Assembly: GCA_947174225.1 (NCBI GenBank)
Contig: CAMWIF010000118.1
Coordinates: 1-7,603 of the forward strand
Length of the DNA: 7,603 bases
Direction: 5' to 3'
Source: an uncultured Porphyromonadaceae bacterium
GTDB lineage: Bacteria; Bacteroidota; Bacteroidia; Bacteroidales; Muribaculaceae
Part shown: piece by piece, positions 1 to 5,842 of the stretch
Layout of the letters: every line of letters starts with the position of its first letter
Position numbering within the stretch: the first letter of the stretch is position 1
The notes under the pieces: model-generated
The model's database searches: none
The model's input: only the letters and a program-made list of their open reading frames with translations
Told to the model about the DNA's origin: nothing
Made by a program: the position numbers and the translations under genes

Positions 1-400
1 TTTTCAGTCTGAAACTACATTCACTTCCACAAAGCTGCTCAATTTCAAGGTATCGTTCCAATTCCTCTCTTACCCGTTCACGAATCGCAACAAGCCTTTT
101 TTCAGATATTCGAGAACTTTTCTGAAACATAATCTTGTCAACCGTCACACTGAAAGGACGGAAAAAATAATCAGGTTTCACTCCGAGAGCCTTGCAGAAC
201 GCTATCAACATCCTACTATCAGGATTGGTCTCCCCTTTCTCATATTTATTAATAGCCTGACGAGATATAGACGGAGTAACCAGTTTTCCGAGTTCATCCA
301 TACTGACCCCTTTCATAAGTCGCGCCTGACGCAGCCGACGACCGAATATGTTGCCTTCTCTACCATTCATAGCTTCACTGTTCATAGCTCTACGATTCAT
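1..400 (-). CDS. XRE-family regulator, probable XRE-ImmA/IrrE type (C-terminus outside window)
   Basis: Reading leftward from ATG at 400, the frame stays open for 133 codons to the window edge, so only the N-terminal part is seen. Residues about 18-80 form a Cro/C1-type helix-turn-helix: 'GRRLRQARLMKGVSMDELG', then 'SISRQAINKYEKGETNPDS' and 'LGVKPDYFFRPF'. Residues 81-122 ('RPFSVTVDKIMFQKSS', 'REELERYLEIEQL') resemble the linker found in proteins that fuse an XRE domain to an ImmA/IrrE zinc metalloprotease domain (COG2856 type). The HEXXH catalytic motif would lie outside the window, so the protease part is inferred. Such proteins act as cytoplasmic repressors or anti-repressors in mobile elements and toxin-antitoxin-like modules. 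Three in-frame ATGs (400, 385, 370) lie in a 15-bp tandem repeat; the HTH begins only after the third, so 370 is a possible true start. A promoter within an inverted repeat precedes the gene. Confidence 0.85.
   Translation of the reverse strand, partial: MNRRAMNSEAMNGREGNIFGRRLRQARLMKGVSMDELGKLVTPSISRQAINKYEKGETNPDSRMLIAFCKALGVKPDYFFRPFSVTVDKIMFQKSSRISEKRLVAIRERVREELERYLEIEQLCGSECSFRLK
356..400 (-). repeat. Three imperfect 15-bp tandem repeats, each starting with ATG
   Basis: On the minus strand the 5' end of the XRE gene is ATGAATCGTAGAGCT (400-386), ATGAACAGTGAAGCT (385-371) and ATGAATGGTAGAGAA (370-356). The units encode MNRRA, MNSEA and MNGRE. Each offers an in-frame start, so the N-terminus may vary by 5 or 10 residues. 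Confidence 0.8.
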
Positions 401-409
401 AGTCAAACT

Positions 410-457
410 TTGTTGGTTGACAAAGTTAATAATAATTTCTGATTTGTCAACCAACAA
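410..457. promoter_or_regulatory. Perfect 15-bp inverted repeat, likely operator of the XRE regulator
   Basis: TTGTTGGTTGACAAA (410-424) is the exact reverse complement of TTTGTCAACCAACAA (443-457), with 18 bp between and 33 bp centre to centre (about three helical turns). One arm covers the -33 TTG and the other covers the TTTG of the -7 element of the XRE promoter, so bound protein would block polymerase. Each arm also holds a shorter partial dyad (GTTGGTTGAC). Autorepression by the adjacent XRE protein is inferred from position. Confidence 0.8.
421..450 (-). promoter_or_regulatory. Bacteroidota-type promoter of the XRE gene
   Basis: On the minus strand the -7 element TAACTTTG (428-421) matches TAnnTTTG exactly. 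TTG (450-448) lies 19 bp upstream as the -33 element. The predicted RNA start falls near 414, about 14 nt ahead of the ATG at 400 or 44 nt ahead of the ATG at 370. Confidence 0.75.
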
Positions 458-742
458 TCAAAATATTTTTTAGTTTTCTTTATGCATTATTTTTAGTCTA
501 CTGAACCCGTGTCTTCCAATGATTTTTCTTTCGTCCAATACTTTTATGACGATACATACCTTTATCAACTTAGGAATCTTATTAACTATCGTAGGACTAT
601 ATTACATTTTCCGCTGATAGTAAAACACCCTCTTTCATTTTACCCCAAGGAACCTTTTCTAAGTTCCTTTCACCATCTTTGCCATAGTTATTTCCTTATT
701 TAACTAAAATGGTTATAGACACTGAGAGAGACATAAAGTATT
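458..742. other. AT-rich intergenic stretch without a credible gene
   Basis: This stretch lies between the 5' side of the XRE gene and the 3' end of the receptor gene. A 64-codon plus-strand frame (509-703, GTG start) has no recognisable features and no promoter. A small hairpin, AAGGAAC (647-653) with GTTCCTT (663-669), is present. Nothing else can be supported. Confidence 0.6.
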
Positions 743-748
743 TTAGTT
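702..748 (-). terminator. Possible AT-rich terminator hairpin after the receptor gene
   Basis: AACTAAAAT (702-710) pairs perfectly with ATTTTAGTT (740-748). The hairpin overlaps the TAA (743-745) that would be the receptor gene's natural stop. An inner TTAT/ATAA pairing could extend it. The stem is AT-only apart from one pair and has no long T tract, so its strength as a terminator is doubtful. Confidence 0.3.
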
Positions 749-811
749 GCTGGTGCCGAAGCGGGAGGTGTCGATGGTGGAGGAGTTAGGTTTGAAGCCG
801 TTGAAGCGCTA
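743..811 (-). pseudogene. Orphaned C-terminal tail of the receptor beyond an amber codon
   Basis: After TAG (811-809) the same frame continues with 'RFNGFKPNSSTIDTSRFG' and ends TAA at 745-743. This matches the usual end of Bacteroidota TonB receptors: a last barrel strand of the form 'F-x-Y-R-F-x-G-F', then a short tail with 'DTSRFG'. The amber codon sits where Tyr is expected ('FI-Y-RFNGF'), one base from TAC or TAT. As written, the last barrel strand is cut in half and its terminal aromatic residue is lost. A sequencing error or suppression cannot be excluded. Confidence 0.8.
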
Positions 812-2806
812 GATGAACGATACTTTGAAGTTACGCATCATCTCGTAGGCGGTCATTCGGTAGTCCTGTCCGGCGTGGTTAATGGTCAGGGTTGGGGTCC
901 AGGTGTTGAAGAGGTCGGTGCATCTCAGGGCGAGTTCGCAGCATCGTTTGTTGCCGAATTGCCATTTCGCACCGGCATCTACCCTACCAAATGAGTTGAA
1001 TCTTCCGGGTCCTTGTATCGTGCCTGTCAAATATACCAAATCAATAGCCAAGGATACGGGAGAACCGGGTGTAAATTTCAGAGTATTATTAAGCTCTCCA
1101 TAGAATGACCAGCGACGGTTGTCGAAACTTATATCGTGAAAGTGAGATGCCTTTTCCTGTTTGTGAAACACATTGGCTGTTGCCTCTACATTCCATATAT
1201 TCCTGACATTAAAGGGTACAGTGATCTGCAACCCCAATGTGCGGGAAAAATCAAGGTTGACTGTCTGAAACAACAGTTGCAGCTCATCCGGCAACTGATA
1301 AGGAAGCTGAACCGAATACTTATCAGCAAATAGATAATAAAACGTGGCAACGTATTTTTGGCTAAGGATGTAGCTTAATTGAGACGCATAATTCAGATAA
1401 GGCTGCAATGCCGGATTACCCTTTATCATAGAATACTCGTTGACGTAAGAGGTTCCACCATGCAGTTCCCAGTATTGCGGATATATGCGCTGGGAAGTGA
1501 AATTGAGTTGGAAGATACTTTTTGGAGTCTTGTAATAGGTCGCTCCCAATTGAGGCACGAAATTCCAGTTATGCTGATAATCATTATGGAAATATTCAGC
1601 CTTGGCAGACGCATTAAACGACAAGCCCCAATCAAACGACGCTTCCAAGCCTACATATCCGTCTGCCACATCTTCCCTCAACACATCGTCAAACCCGGCC
1701 ATTTGAGGGTAGCGGTAACTTTGGCTGCTATGATCATCGGAATGTTGGTATTCCAAACCATAATTGACTGCAACATTCCCAAGCTGATGCTGACAATCGG
1801 CATAGATATGATAACGCTTGATAGACTGCTTATTTAGCGCATTGAGCAATTCGGTATACTCTTTGGCAAGTCTTTGCTCACGGTGTTCATTATAATAGAT
1901 ATAATCACCTCCTACGGTCAAGCCAAACGGTGTCGCGTAACGTAAAGCCACGTTATGATAGGCAGGTGGAGAAAGATAGGTGTATCGGTTTATATAGTCC
2001 CCGAATGTACCCTTGGATAGGCTCTTATCGCAAGCATCGGTATTCATCTGACCGTTATACGTCAATTTCAAGGTCTTATAAGCCACAGAAGCGTAAAGAA
2101 GATTAGTAAGTCTCTTACCAATCTGCTGCATATCATCGTCAATCTTGACACGTTGTGTATTCAGCATATGATTGGAAGCCGTCTCCTGACGTTTCCAGGA
2201 CTTGCTCTTGGTAAGTGACCAGTTGAAATCAAATGTCCAATCTTTAAACGCATATGTAGCCGCCACGCCTCCCCGGTAAGAAGCATAATGTGCCTGATCG
2301 TAACCAATCTGAGCCTGTCCCATAAGTCCGTCAATCGGACGTGGGGTCTTGAGCACAACATTTAGCACTGCGCCGCTCACGTGATACTTTGCCGGAGCAG
2401 AATACATCACCTCAACACTTTTCAATCTGTCAACCGGAGTTGAGTAGAGCAATTGATATAGGTTCTGCAACGGCATATTTGTCAGTTCCCCGTTGAGGAT
2501 TATGGTCACACCGGTCGTACCGTTGAGTGACAAGCCATTTTCATTGCTCACCACACCGGGCACGTAACTCAGTACCTCAAGGATATTCGTAACAGGCTTA
2601 TCCTTGACAATTGCAGGCAGATCCACCACTAATATGCCGTCACGCCCTATGACTTGCGGTTTATCGCCACTGACCACCACTTCATCCAAATCTCTGGTTA
2701 TGCTGTCGGGATGCTCTATCTGAGCGAATGCGCTCGCTCCGCAAATCACCATAATCCCCAATAACGTCTTTCTCTGATCATTTATCCGCATATAATTATT
2801 TCCCAT
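809..2806 (-). CDS. TonB-receptor-like outer-membrane beta-barrel protein, truncated by in-frame amber codon
   Basis: This is an outer-membrane protein of 665 residues as read. It has a signal peptide (residues about 1-28, basic 'NDQRK', hydrophobic 'TLLGIMVICGASAFA', then Q). A plug domain follows at about 40-165 ('DLDEVVVSGDK', 'VLSYVPGVVS', 'VTIILNGE', 'VEVMYSAPAKYHVSGAVLNVV'), then a long beta-barrel rich in aromatic, alternating strands, of the OMP_b-brl_3 type. No N-terminal carboxypeptidase-like extension and no SusD partner are visible. Its role is probably TonB-driven uptake or ligand sensing; the substrate is unknown. I chose ATG 2806 because the longer frame from 2872 would start upstream of the promoter at 2842-2849 and place 27 hydrophilic residues before the signal peptide; 2791 is a second option. 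The frame ends at TAG 809-811, but 21 further in-frame codons to TAA 743-745 encode the family's usual tail, so the gene looks nonsense-mutated. Confidence 0.85.
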   Translation of the reverse strand: MGNNYMRINDQRKTLLGIMVICGASAFAQIEHPDSITRDLDEVVVSGDKPQVIGRDGILVVDLPAIVKDKPVTNILEVLSYVPGVVSNENGLSLNGTTGVTIILNGELTNMPLQNLYQLLYSTPVDRLKSVEVMYSAPAKYHVSGAVLNVVLKTPRPIDGLMGQAQIGYDQAHYASYRGGVAATYAFKDWTFDFNWSLTKSKSWKRQETASNHMLNTQRVKIDDDMQQIGKRLTNLLYASVAYKTLKLTYNGQMNTDACDKSLSKGTFGDYINRYTYLSPPAYHNVALRYATPFGLTVGGDYIYYNEHREQRLAKEYTELLNALNKQSIKRYHIYADCQHQLGNVAVNYGLEYQHSDDHSSQSYRYPQMAGFDDVLREDVADGYVGLEASFDWGLSFNASAKAEYFHNDYQHNWNFVPQLGATYYKTPKSIFQLNFTSQRIYPQYWELHGGTSYVNEYSMIKGNPALQPYLNYASQLSYILSQKYVATFYYLFADKYSVQLPYQLPDELQLLFQTVNLDFSRTLGLQITVPFNVRNIWNVEATANVFHKQEKASHFHDISFDNRRWSFYGELNNTLKFTPGSPVSLAIDLVYLTGTIQGPGRFNSFGRVDAGAKWQFGNKRCCELALRCTDLFNTWTPTLTINHAGQDYRMTAYEMMRNFKVSFI

Positions 2807-2841
2807 AACATTTCTTCCTTTTGTGTTATTTTTCTTTTCCG

Positions 2842-2849
2842 CAAAATTA
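2842..2849 (-). promoter_or_regulatory. -7 element of the receptor gene promoter
   Basis: TAATTTTG on the minus strand (2849-2842) matches TAnnTTTG and lies 35 bp from the ATG at 2806. The position where a -33 TTG is expected (about 2871-2869) reads TGC, so the promoter is weak in that half. This suits dependence on an activator bound at the repeats just upstream. Confidence 0.6.
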
Positions 2850-2881
2850 CTTTCCCATCCTATATCCTGCACTATCCACTG

Positions 2882-2959
2882 CCTTATTTAGTCTTAAGCC
2901 GTTCCTTATTTAGTCTTAAATTAGGAGTCACCTCTGCCTCTTCCCTTATTTAGTCTTAA
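2882..2959. repeat. Three perfect 16-bp direct repeats, candidate response-regulator sites
   Basis: CCTTATTTAGTCTTAA occurs without mismatch at 2882-2897, 2904-2919 and 2944-2959; the last two also share a following A. Start-to-start spacings are 22 bp and 40 bp, close to two and four helical turns. The array lies between the receptor promoter and the kinase promoter: the first copy is about 10 bp from the expected -33 of the receptor gene, and the third ends 16 bp before the -33 of the kinase gene. OmpR/PhoB-class regulators typically bind tandem direct repeats, so binding by the regulator at 4407-5093 is a reasonable inference. Confidence 0.85.
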
Positions 2960-2975
2960 ATGATAAGCTTTTAAA

Positions 2976-3005
2976 TTGCAATGCAGTGAATTATTAGTAA
3001 TTTTG
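2976..3005 (+). promoter_or_regulatory. Bacteroidota-type promoter of the kinase/regulator operon
   Basis: TTG (2976-2978), a 19-bp spacer and TAATTTTG (2998-3005) match the Bacteroidota sigma-factor consensus in both halves. The ATG at 3011 follows after only 5 nt, so transcription would start at or next to the start codon. Confidence 0.7.
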
Positions 3006-3010
3006 CTGCT

Positions 3011-4417
3011 ATGAAACAGTTTAAGACCATCTCAACGATATTCATTCTGACCATTGCAGTCATTTTCGGCTGCAACGTGTTCTATCTTGTCAAGCTATAC
3101 AAATCCATCCGCACCACTGTGGAGCAGAACGTGATGACTGCCTTGGCAGATGCCGACCTTGACGAACTCTGGATAAGGGCTGAGCGCTCAAGGGAAAAGA
3201 CAATGAGAGAAATAGAAGCCGGTCAACAGGATTCCTTACGTAAAGGTGAGGCATCGGTGTATCAGGATACAAGTGGAAATATGGTATCGGTGACACGCTA
3301 TGACGATGGCAGCGTCTCTTCCGAAACCATTTCAGATGAAAACGATGGGTCATTTTCCAATAAGTTCATAGATGCTGTGGGTCGTCAATTTCATACCATT
3401 ATGGATGCGCACGTCGGAGTTGACTTTGAAGTGATGGACAGTGTGCTTTCAAAACGGCTGAACGACCGTATGATATATCCGGATTATATTGCAACGGAGA
3501 TTATTGATTCCCAAGGAGCTGTAATAGTGTCTAATCCTAAATATACAGAAGGCACTTACGATACATTTACCTATCGCTTCAATCCTGAGATGGATATGGC
3601 ATACCGTGTCCATCTCACCCCTTTGACCCGGCACATATTCTCTGAAATGTCGGGGGTAATAGTGACGGTGTTCCTGCTGATGATAGTCTTCGCAGCAGCC
3701 TTTATTTATCTTTTCCGCACAGTGTCCAGACTTCGTACCATTGAAGAAATGAAGGATGATTTCGTCAACAATGTCACGCACGAGTTGAAAACACCGATTG
3801 CCATAGCCTATTCTGCCAACGACGCCCTGCTGAATTACGACACAGTAAATGATCTTTCAAAGCGAGACACTTATCTCAGAATAGCCAACAAACAGCTTAA
3901 ACGCCTCGGTGAGCTAGTCGAAAGCATCCTTGCTATGAGTATGGAGCGACGAAAGACATTGCAGCTTAAACCGGAAACTATTGAACTGCACAGTTTTATC
4001 GAGGGGATTGTCGAGGCACAGAGTATGAGAAAAGAGAAGGATATACATATTGATGTGAAGCAAGTGGAACATACGGAGATTGAAGCTGACAAGATCCACT
4101 TAGCAAATGTCTTGAATAACCTTATAGACAATGCAATAAAGTATTCAGATGAAGGTGTGAACATTGTAATTACAGGTGACGATGAGGGTATCTCTATAGC
4201 TGACAATGGCATAGGTATACCATCAAAATCGCTCCCCTATCTTTTTAATAAATTCTACCGTGTGCCTCACGGCAACAGGCAGGATGTGAGGGGGTATGGC
4301 ATAGGTCTTTATTATGTCAAAAGTATCTTGGATAAGATGGGCTGGAGCATAAGTGTGAGCAGTAAGGAGGGAGAAGGCTCAGTATTCACCATTAAATTTA
4401 ATAAGGATGAGCAATAG
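3011..4417 (+). CDS. Membrane sensor histidine kinase of a two-component system
   Basis: A 468-residue inner-membrane kinase that autophosphorylates and passes phosphate to the adjacent regulator. Transmembrane segments lie at about 7-28 and 213-235. Between them is a periplasmic region of about 185 residues with no family I recognise; it should be the sensing domain. The HisKA domain has the phospho-acceptor His257 in 'VTHELKTP'. The ATPase domain shows the N box 'NNLIDNAIKYS' (N370, N374), the G1 box 'DNGIGI' (398-403), the F box 'FNKFYRVP' and the G2 box 'GYGIGL' (428-433), so it looks intact and active. No separate HAMP domain is evident; only about 15 residues separate TM2 from HisKA. 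ATG 3011 is needed to keep the first membrane segment whole. The stop overlaps the regulator gene by 11 bp. The receptor gene is divergent across the repeat array. Confidence 0.95.
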   Translation: MKQFKTISTIFILTIAVIFGCNVFYLVKLYKSIRTTVEQNVMTALADADLDELWIRAERSREKTMREIEAGQQDSLRKGEASVYQDTSGNMVSVTRYDDGSVSSETISDENDGSFSNKFIDAVGRQFHTIMDAHVGVDFEVMDSVLSKRLNDRMIYPDYIATEIIDSQGAVIVSNPKYTEGTYDTFTYRFNPEMDMAYRVHLTPLTRHIFSEMSGVIVTVFLLMIVFAAAFIYLFRTVSRLRTIEEMKDDFVNNVTHELKTPIAIAYSANDALLNYDTVNDLSKRDTYLRIANKQLKRLGELVESILAMSMERRKTLQLKPETIELHSFIEGIVEAQSMRKEKDIHIDVKQVEHTEIEADKIHLANVLNNLIDNAIKYSDEGVNIVITGDDEGISIADNGIGIPSKSLPYLFNKFYRVPHGNRQDVRGYGIGLYYVKSILDKMGWSISVSSKEGEGSVFTIKFNKDEQ

Positions 4418-5093
4418 GATACTTCTTGTGGAGGATGAAGCGGATTTGACATTGATTGTGGCTGATACACTGCGTACACAAGGATACGAAGTGATTACGG
4501 CAGTTGATGGCATTGACGGACTGTGTAAGTTTAAAGCACACGGAGCCGACATTATCATAGCCGATGTCATGATGCCGAGGATGGACGGATTTTCTATGGC
4601 GCGGGAGATAAGACGACTCTCCCCTACTGTGCCACTCCTTTTTCTCACAGCCAAGAGCACAATCGAGGATGTGGAGGAAGGGTTTGAAATCGGTGCCAAT
4701 GATTATATCAAGAAACCGTTTGAACTTAGGGAATTGTTAGTGAGAATCAAGGCACTGCTTCGCCGTTACGGCGGCAACCGGAATGAGGATGTCAAGTTTG
4801 TAATTGGCAGGTATGTATTTAATGTGACAACCCAGACTCTTTCTTTGGCTGATAAAGAGTGGTGCCTTTCGCATTTTGAGGCTAAGATACTTGAACATCT
4901 TGCCGCCAACATCGGTAAGACGGTCGATGCGTCGGAATTGATGATAGCCGTATGGCAACGTGACGATCTGAGCAACCGCAATTCTCTTCACGGCTACATC
5001 CACAAGCTGCGACGTGCCCTCAGACACGATCCCTCCATATCAATCATAAACCAACGCGGCTTCGGCTATATGCTCACCCTCCGCAAAGAATAA
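4407..5093 (+). CDS. OmpR/PhoB-class response regulator
   Basis: A 228-residue cytoplasmic DNA-binding regulator. The receiver domain covers about 3-118, with acidic residues E9/D10, phospho-acceptor Asp53 ('IADVMMP'), Thr81 ('FLTAKS') and Lys103 ('KKPFE'). A C-terminal winged helix covers about 130-226 and includes 'RNSLHGYIHKLRRAL' as the likely recognition helix, ending in 'NQRGFGYML', the usual wing of Trans_reg_C domains. All key residues are present. Its ATG lies within the last codons of the kinase gene (11-bp overlap) and is preceded by AAGG, so translational coupling is likely and the two proteins should be cognate. The likely targets are the three 16-bp repeats at 2882-2959, giving control of the receptor gene and possibly of its own operon; this is inference from position and class. 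Confidence 0.95.
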   Translation: MSNRILLVEDEADLTLIVADTLRTQGYEVITAVDGIDGLCKFKAHGADIIIADVMMPRMDGFSMAREIRRLSPTVPLLFLTAKSTIEDVEEGFEIGANDYIKKPFELRELLVRIKALLRRYGGNRNEDVKFVIGRYVFNVTTQTLSLADKEWCLSHFEAKILEHLAANIGKTVDASELMIAVWQRDDLSNRNSLHGYIHKLRRALRHDPSISIINQRGFGYMLTLRKE

Positions 5094-5198
5094 AACAGAT
5101 AGCCTTTCTGAACCGTCAAGGAAGTAGCAATCCTTCTACAAAAAAGTATCTCCTTTAAAAGATTATCTTCTTTACAACTTGTATGTGTCTATATTAAC

Positions 5199-5226
5199 AA
5201 ATCTAACACTTATCACTGTTAGATTT
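5199..5226. terminator. AT-rich hairpin downstream of the regulator gene
   Basis: AAATCTAACA (5199-5208) pairs perfectly with TGTTAGATTT (5217-5226) around an 8-nt loop. It lies 105 bp after the regulator's stop. It could end the kinase/regulator transcript, but the stem is AT-rich and no long T tract follows on either strand. It might instead be a trace of an insertion-sequence end. Confidence 0.4.
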
Positions 5227-5261
5227 ATTCATGTCGCATCCTTGGAGCTTCCAAACGTAAA

Positions 5262-5276
5262 CCGGTAATATACCGG
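5262..5276. repeat. Short palindrome CCGGTA-ATA-TACCGG
   Basis: A 6-bp perfect inverted repeat with a 3-bp centre lies between the hairpin at 5199-5226 and the transposase remnant. Its role is unknown; it may be a small operator or the scar of an element end. Confidence 0.3.
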
Positions 5277-5304
5277 AATATACTTTGTGCAATTAAAAGC
5301 ACCT

Positions 5305-5552
5305 AAGATTAACGCATCTCATAATCTACCAAAGAACTTCTATGACCGTCTGGCGTTTGCGTCCGCCAGGGTACTGCTCCTGGGCAGTGTGCCTATGCCG
5401 ACATTATGCAGCTTGCGAACCTCGGCTGTCATAGATGTCTCTATCTTCTCTCCTCCGTGTTTGCGGCTGATTTTAACTATTTTTTCTCGGTCGAGCGATT
5501 TTATTAGCTGACCATATATCGGCTGTCCGAAAAAATTACTACTTTTGGGCAT
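5305..5552 (-). pseudogene. Decayed IS4-family (DUF4372-type) transposase fragment
   Basis: From ATG 5552 the frame reads 'MPKSSNFFGQPIYGQLIKSL', the N-terminus typical of DUF4372-type IS4 transposases, to about residue 37. It then jumps to 'ETSMTAEVRKLHNVGIGTL' and 'SSTLADANARRS', a block normally found some 40-50 residues further on ('LREI-ETSM...', '...STLADAN.RRS'). An in-frame internal deletion is therefore likely. The frame stops at TAG 5342-5340, but the following codons 'KFFGRL', stop, 'DALIL' still resemble the family, suggesting decay to about 5305. The DDE catalytic region is absent, so the fragment is inactive. The family call rests on remembered consensus; the exact deletion length needs an alignment. 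Confidence 0.65.
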
Positions 5553-5640
5553 GGTTAATTTGGTTTTTGGCGAACGAGACTACCATACCCAGTGAAATCG
5601 TTTCTCCCATCCTGATAATTCCGTCCTGTCGCCAGTAGAA

Positions 5641-5728
5641 GCGGGCGTTCCTCACCTAATAATCGAGTCCTTCTGAGAAGCTCCCGAAAGGAGCCCGCGC
5701 GTAGCGTGCGACTTTCTGAGAAGTTCCC
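5641..5728. repeat. GC-rich structured block with a 15-bp direct repeat
   Basis: TTCTGAGAAGCTCCC (5671-5685) and TTCTGAGAAGTTCCC (5714-5728) differ at one position and lie 43 bp apart. A hairpin GCTCC-CGAAA-GGAGC covers 5680-5694, and GCGGGC (5641-5646) can pair with GCCCGC (5693-5698). The block is upstream of the transposase remnant's start and much richer in GC than its surroundings. It may be an element end or the remains of a structured RNA; I do not recognise it. Confidence 0.5.
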
Positions 5729-5821
5729 ACCAAATAAGTCAACCCCAATCAGGCAAAGACAAACTTCCTCTGAAAGATACCTTCATCAATTTTTACAAAA
5801 GTTAATAAACCTTATATTCAT

Positions 5822-5829
5822 TAAGTTTG
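5822..5829 (+). promoter_or_regulatory. -7 element of the pirin-family gene promoter
   Basis: TAAGTTTG matches TAnnTTTG. No clear TTG lies 19-21 bp upstream (the region reads AAAGTTAA), so the -33 half is weak. The predicted RNA start falls near 5836, only a few nt before ATG 5843 and about 34 nt before ATG 5870. Confidence 0.5.
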
Positions 5830-5842
5830 TTTAAAGCGTAGT

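Noticed and set aside
509..703. 64-codon plus-strand open frame with a GTG start
   Set aside because: No promoter, no domain-like features and an AT-rich, low-complexity translation; most likely chance.
694..709. CCTTATTTAACTAAAA, resembling the 16-bp operator
   Set aside because: Only the first nine bases match before diverging, and it lies downstream of the receptor gene rather than at a promoter; probably chance in AT-rich DNA. A weaker look-alike at about 485-499 was dropped for the same reason.
1379..1837. 152-codon plus-strand frame inside the receptor gene
   Set aside because: Antisense shadow of a well-supported coding region, with no independent signals.
2807..2872. N-terminal extension of the receptor starting at ATG 2872
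   Set aside because: It would begin upstream of the -7 element at 2842-2849 and add a hydrophilic stretch before the signal peptide.
2882..2959. Repeats considered as a short CRISPR array
   Set aside because: Units are only 16 bp, the gaps are 6 and 24 bp, and no cas gene is present; the position between two promoters points to operators.
5287..5511. 74-codon plus-strand frame opposite the transposase remnant
   Set aside because: The minus strand carries recognisable transposase blocks here; the plus-strand translation has no features.
5555..5730. Minus-strand frame without a start, reading '...RTLRAGSFRELL...' to '...SLVRQKPN'
   Set aside because: Open for nearly 60 codons, but it runs through the structured repeat block, has no ATG and matches nothing I know; likely non-coding.
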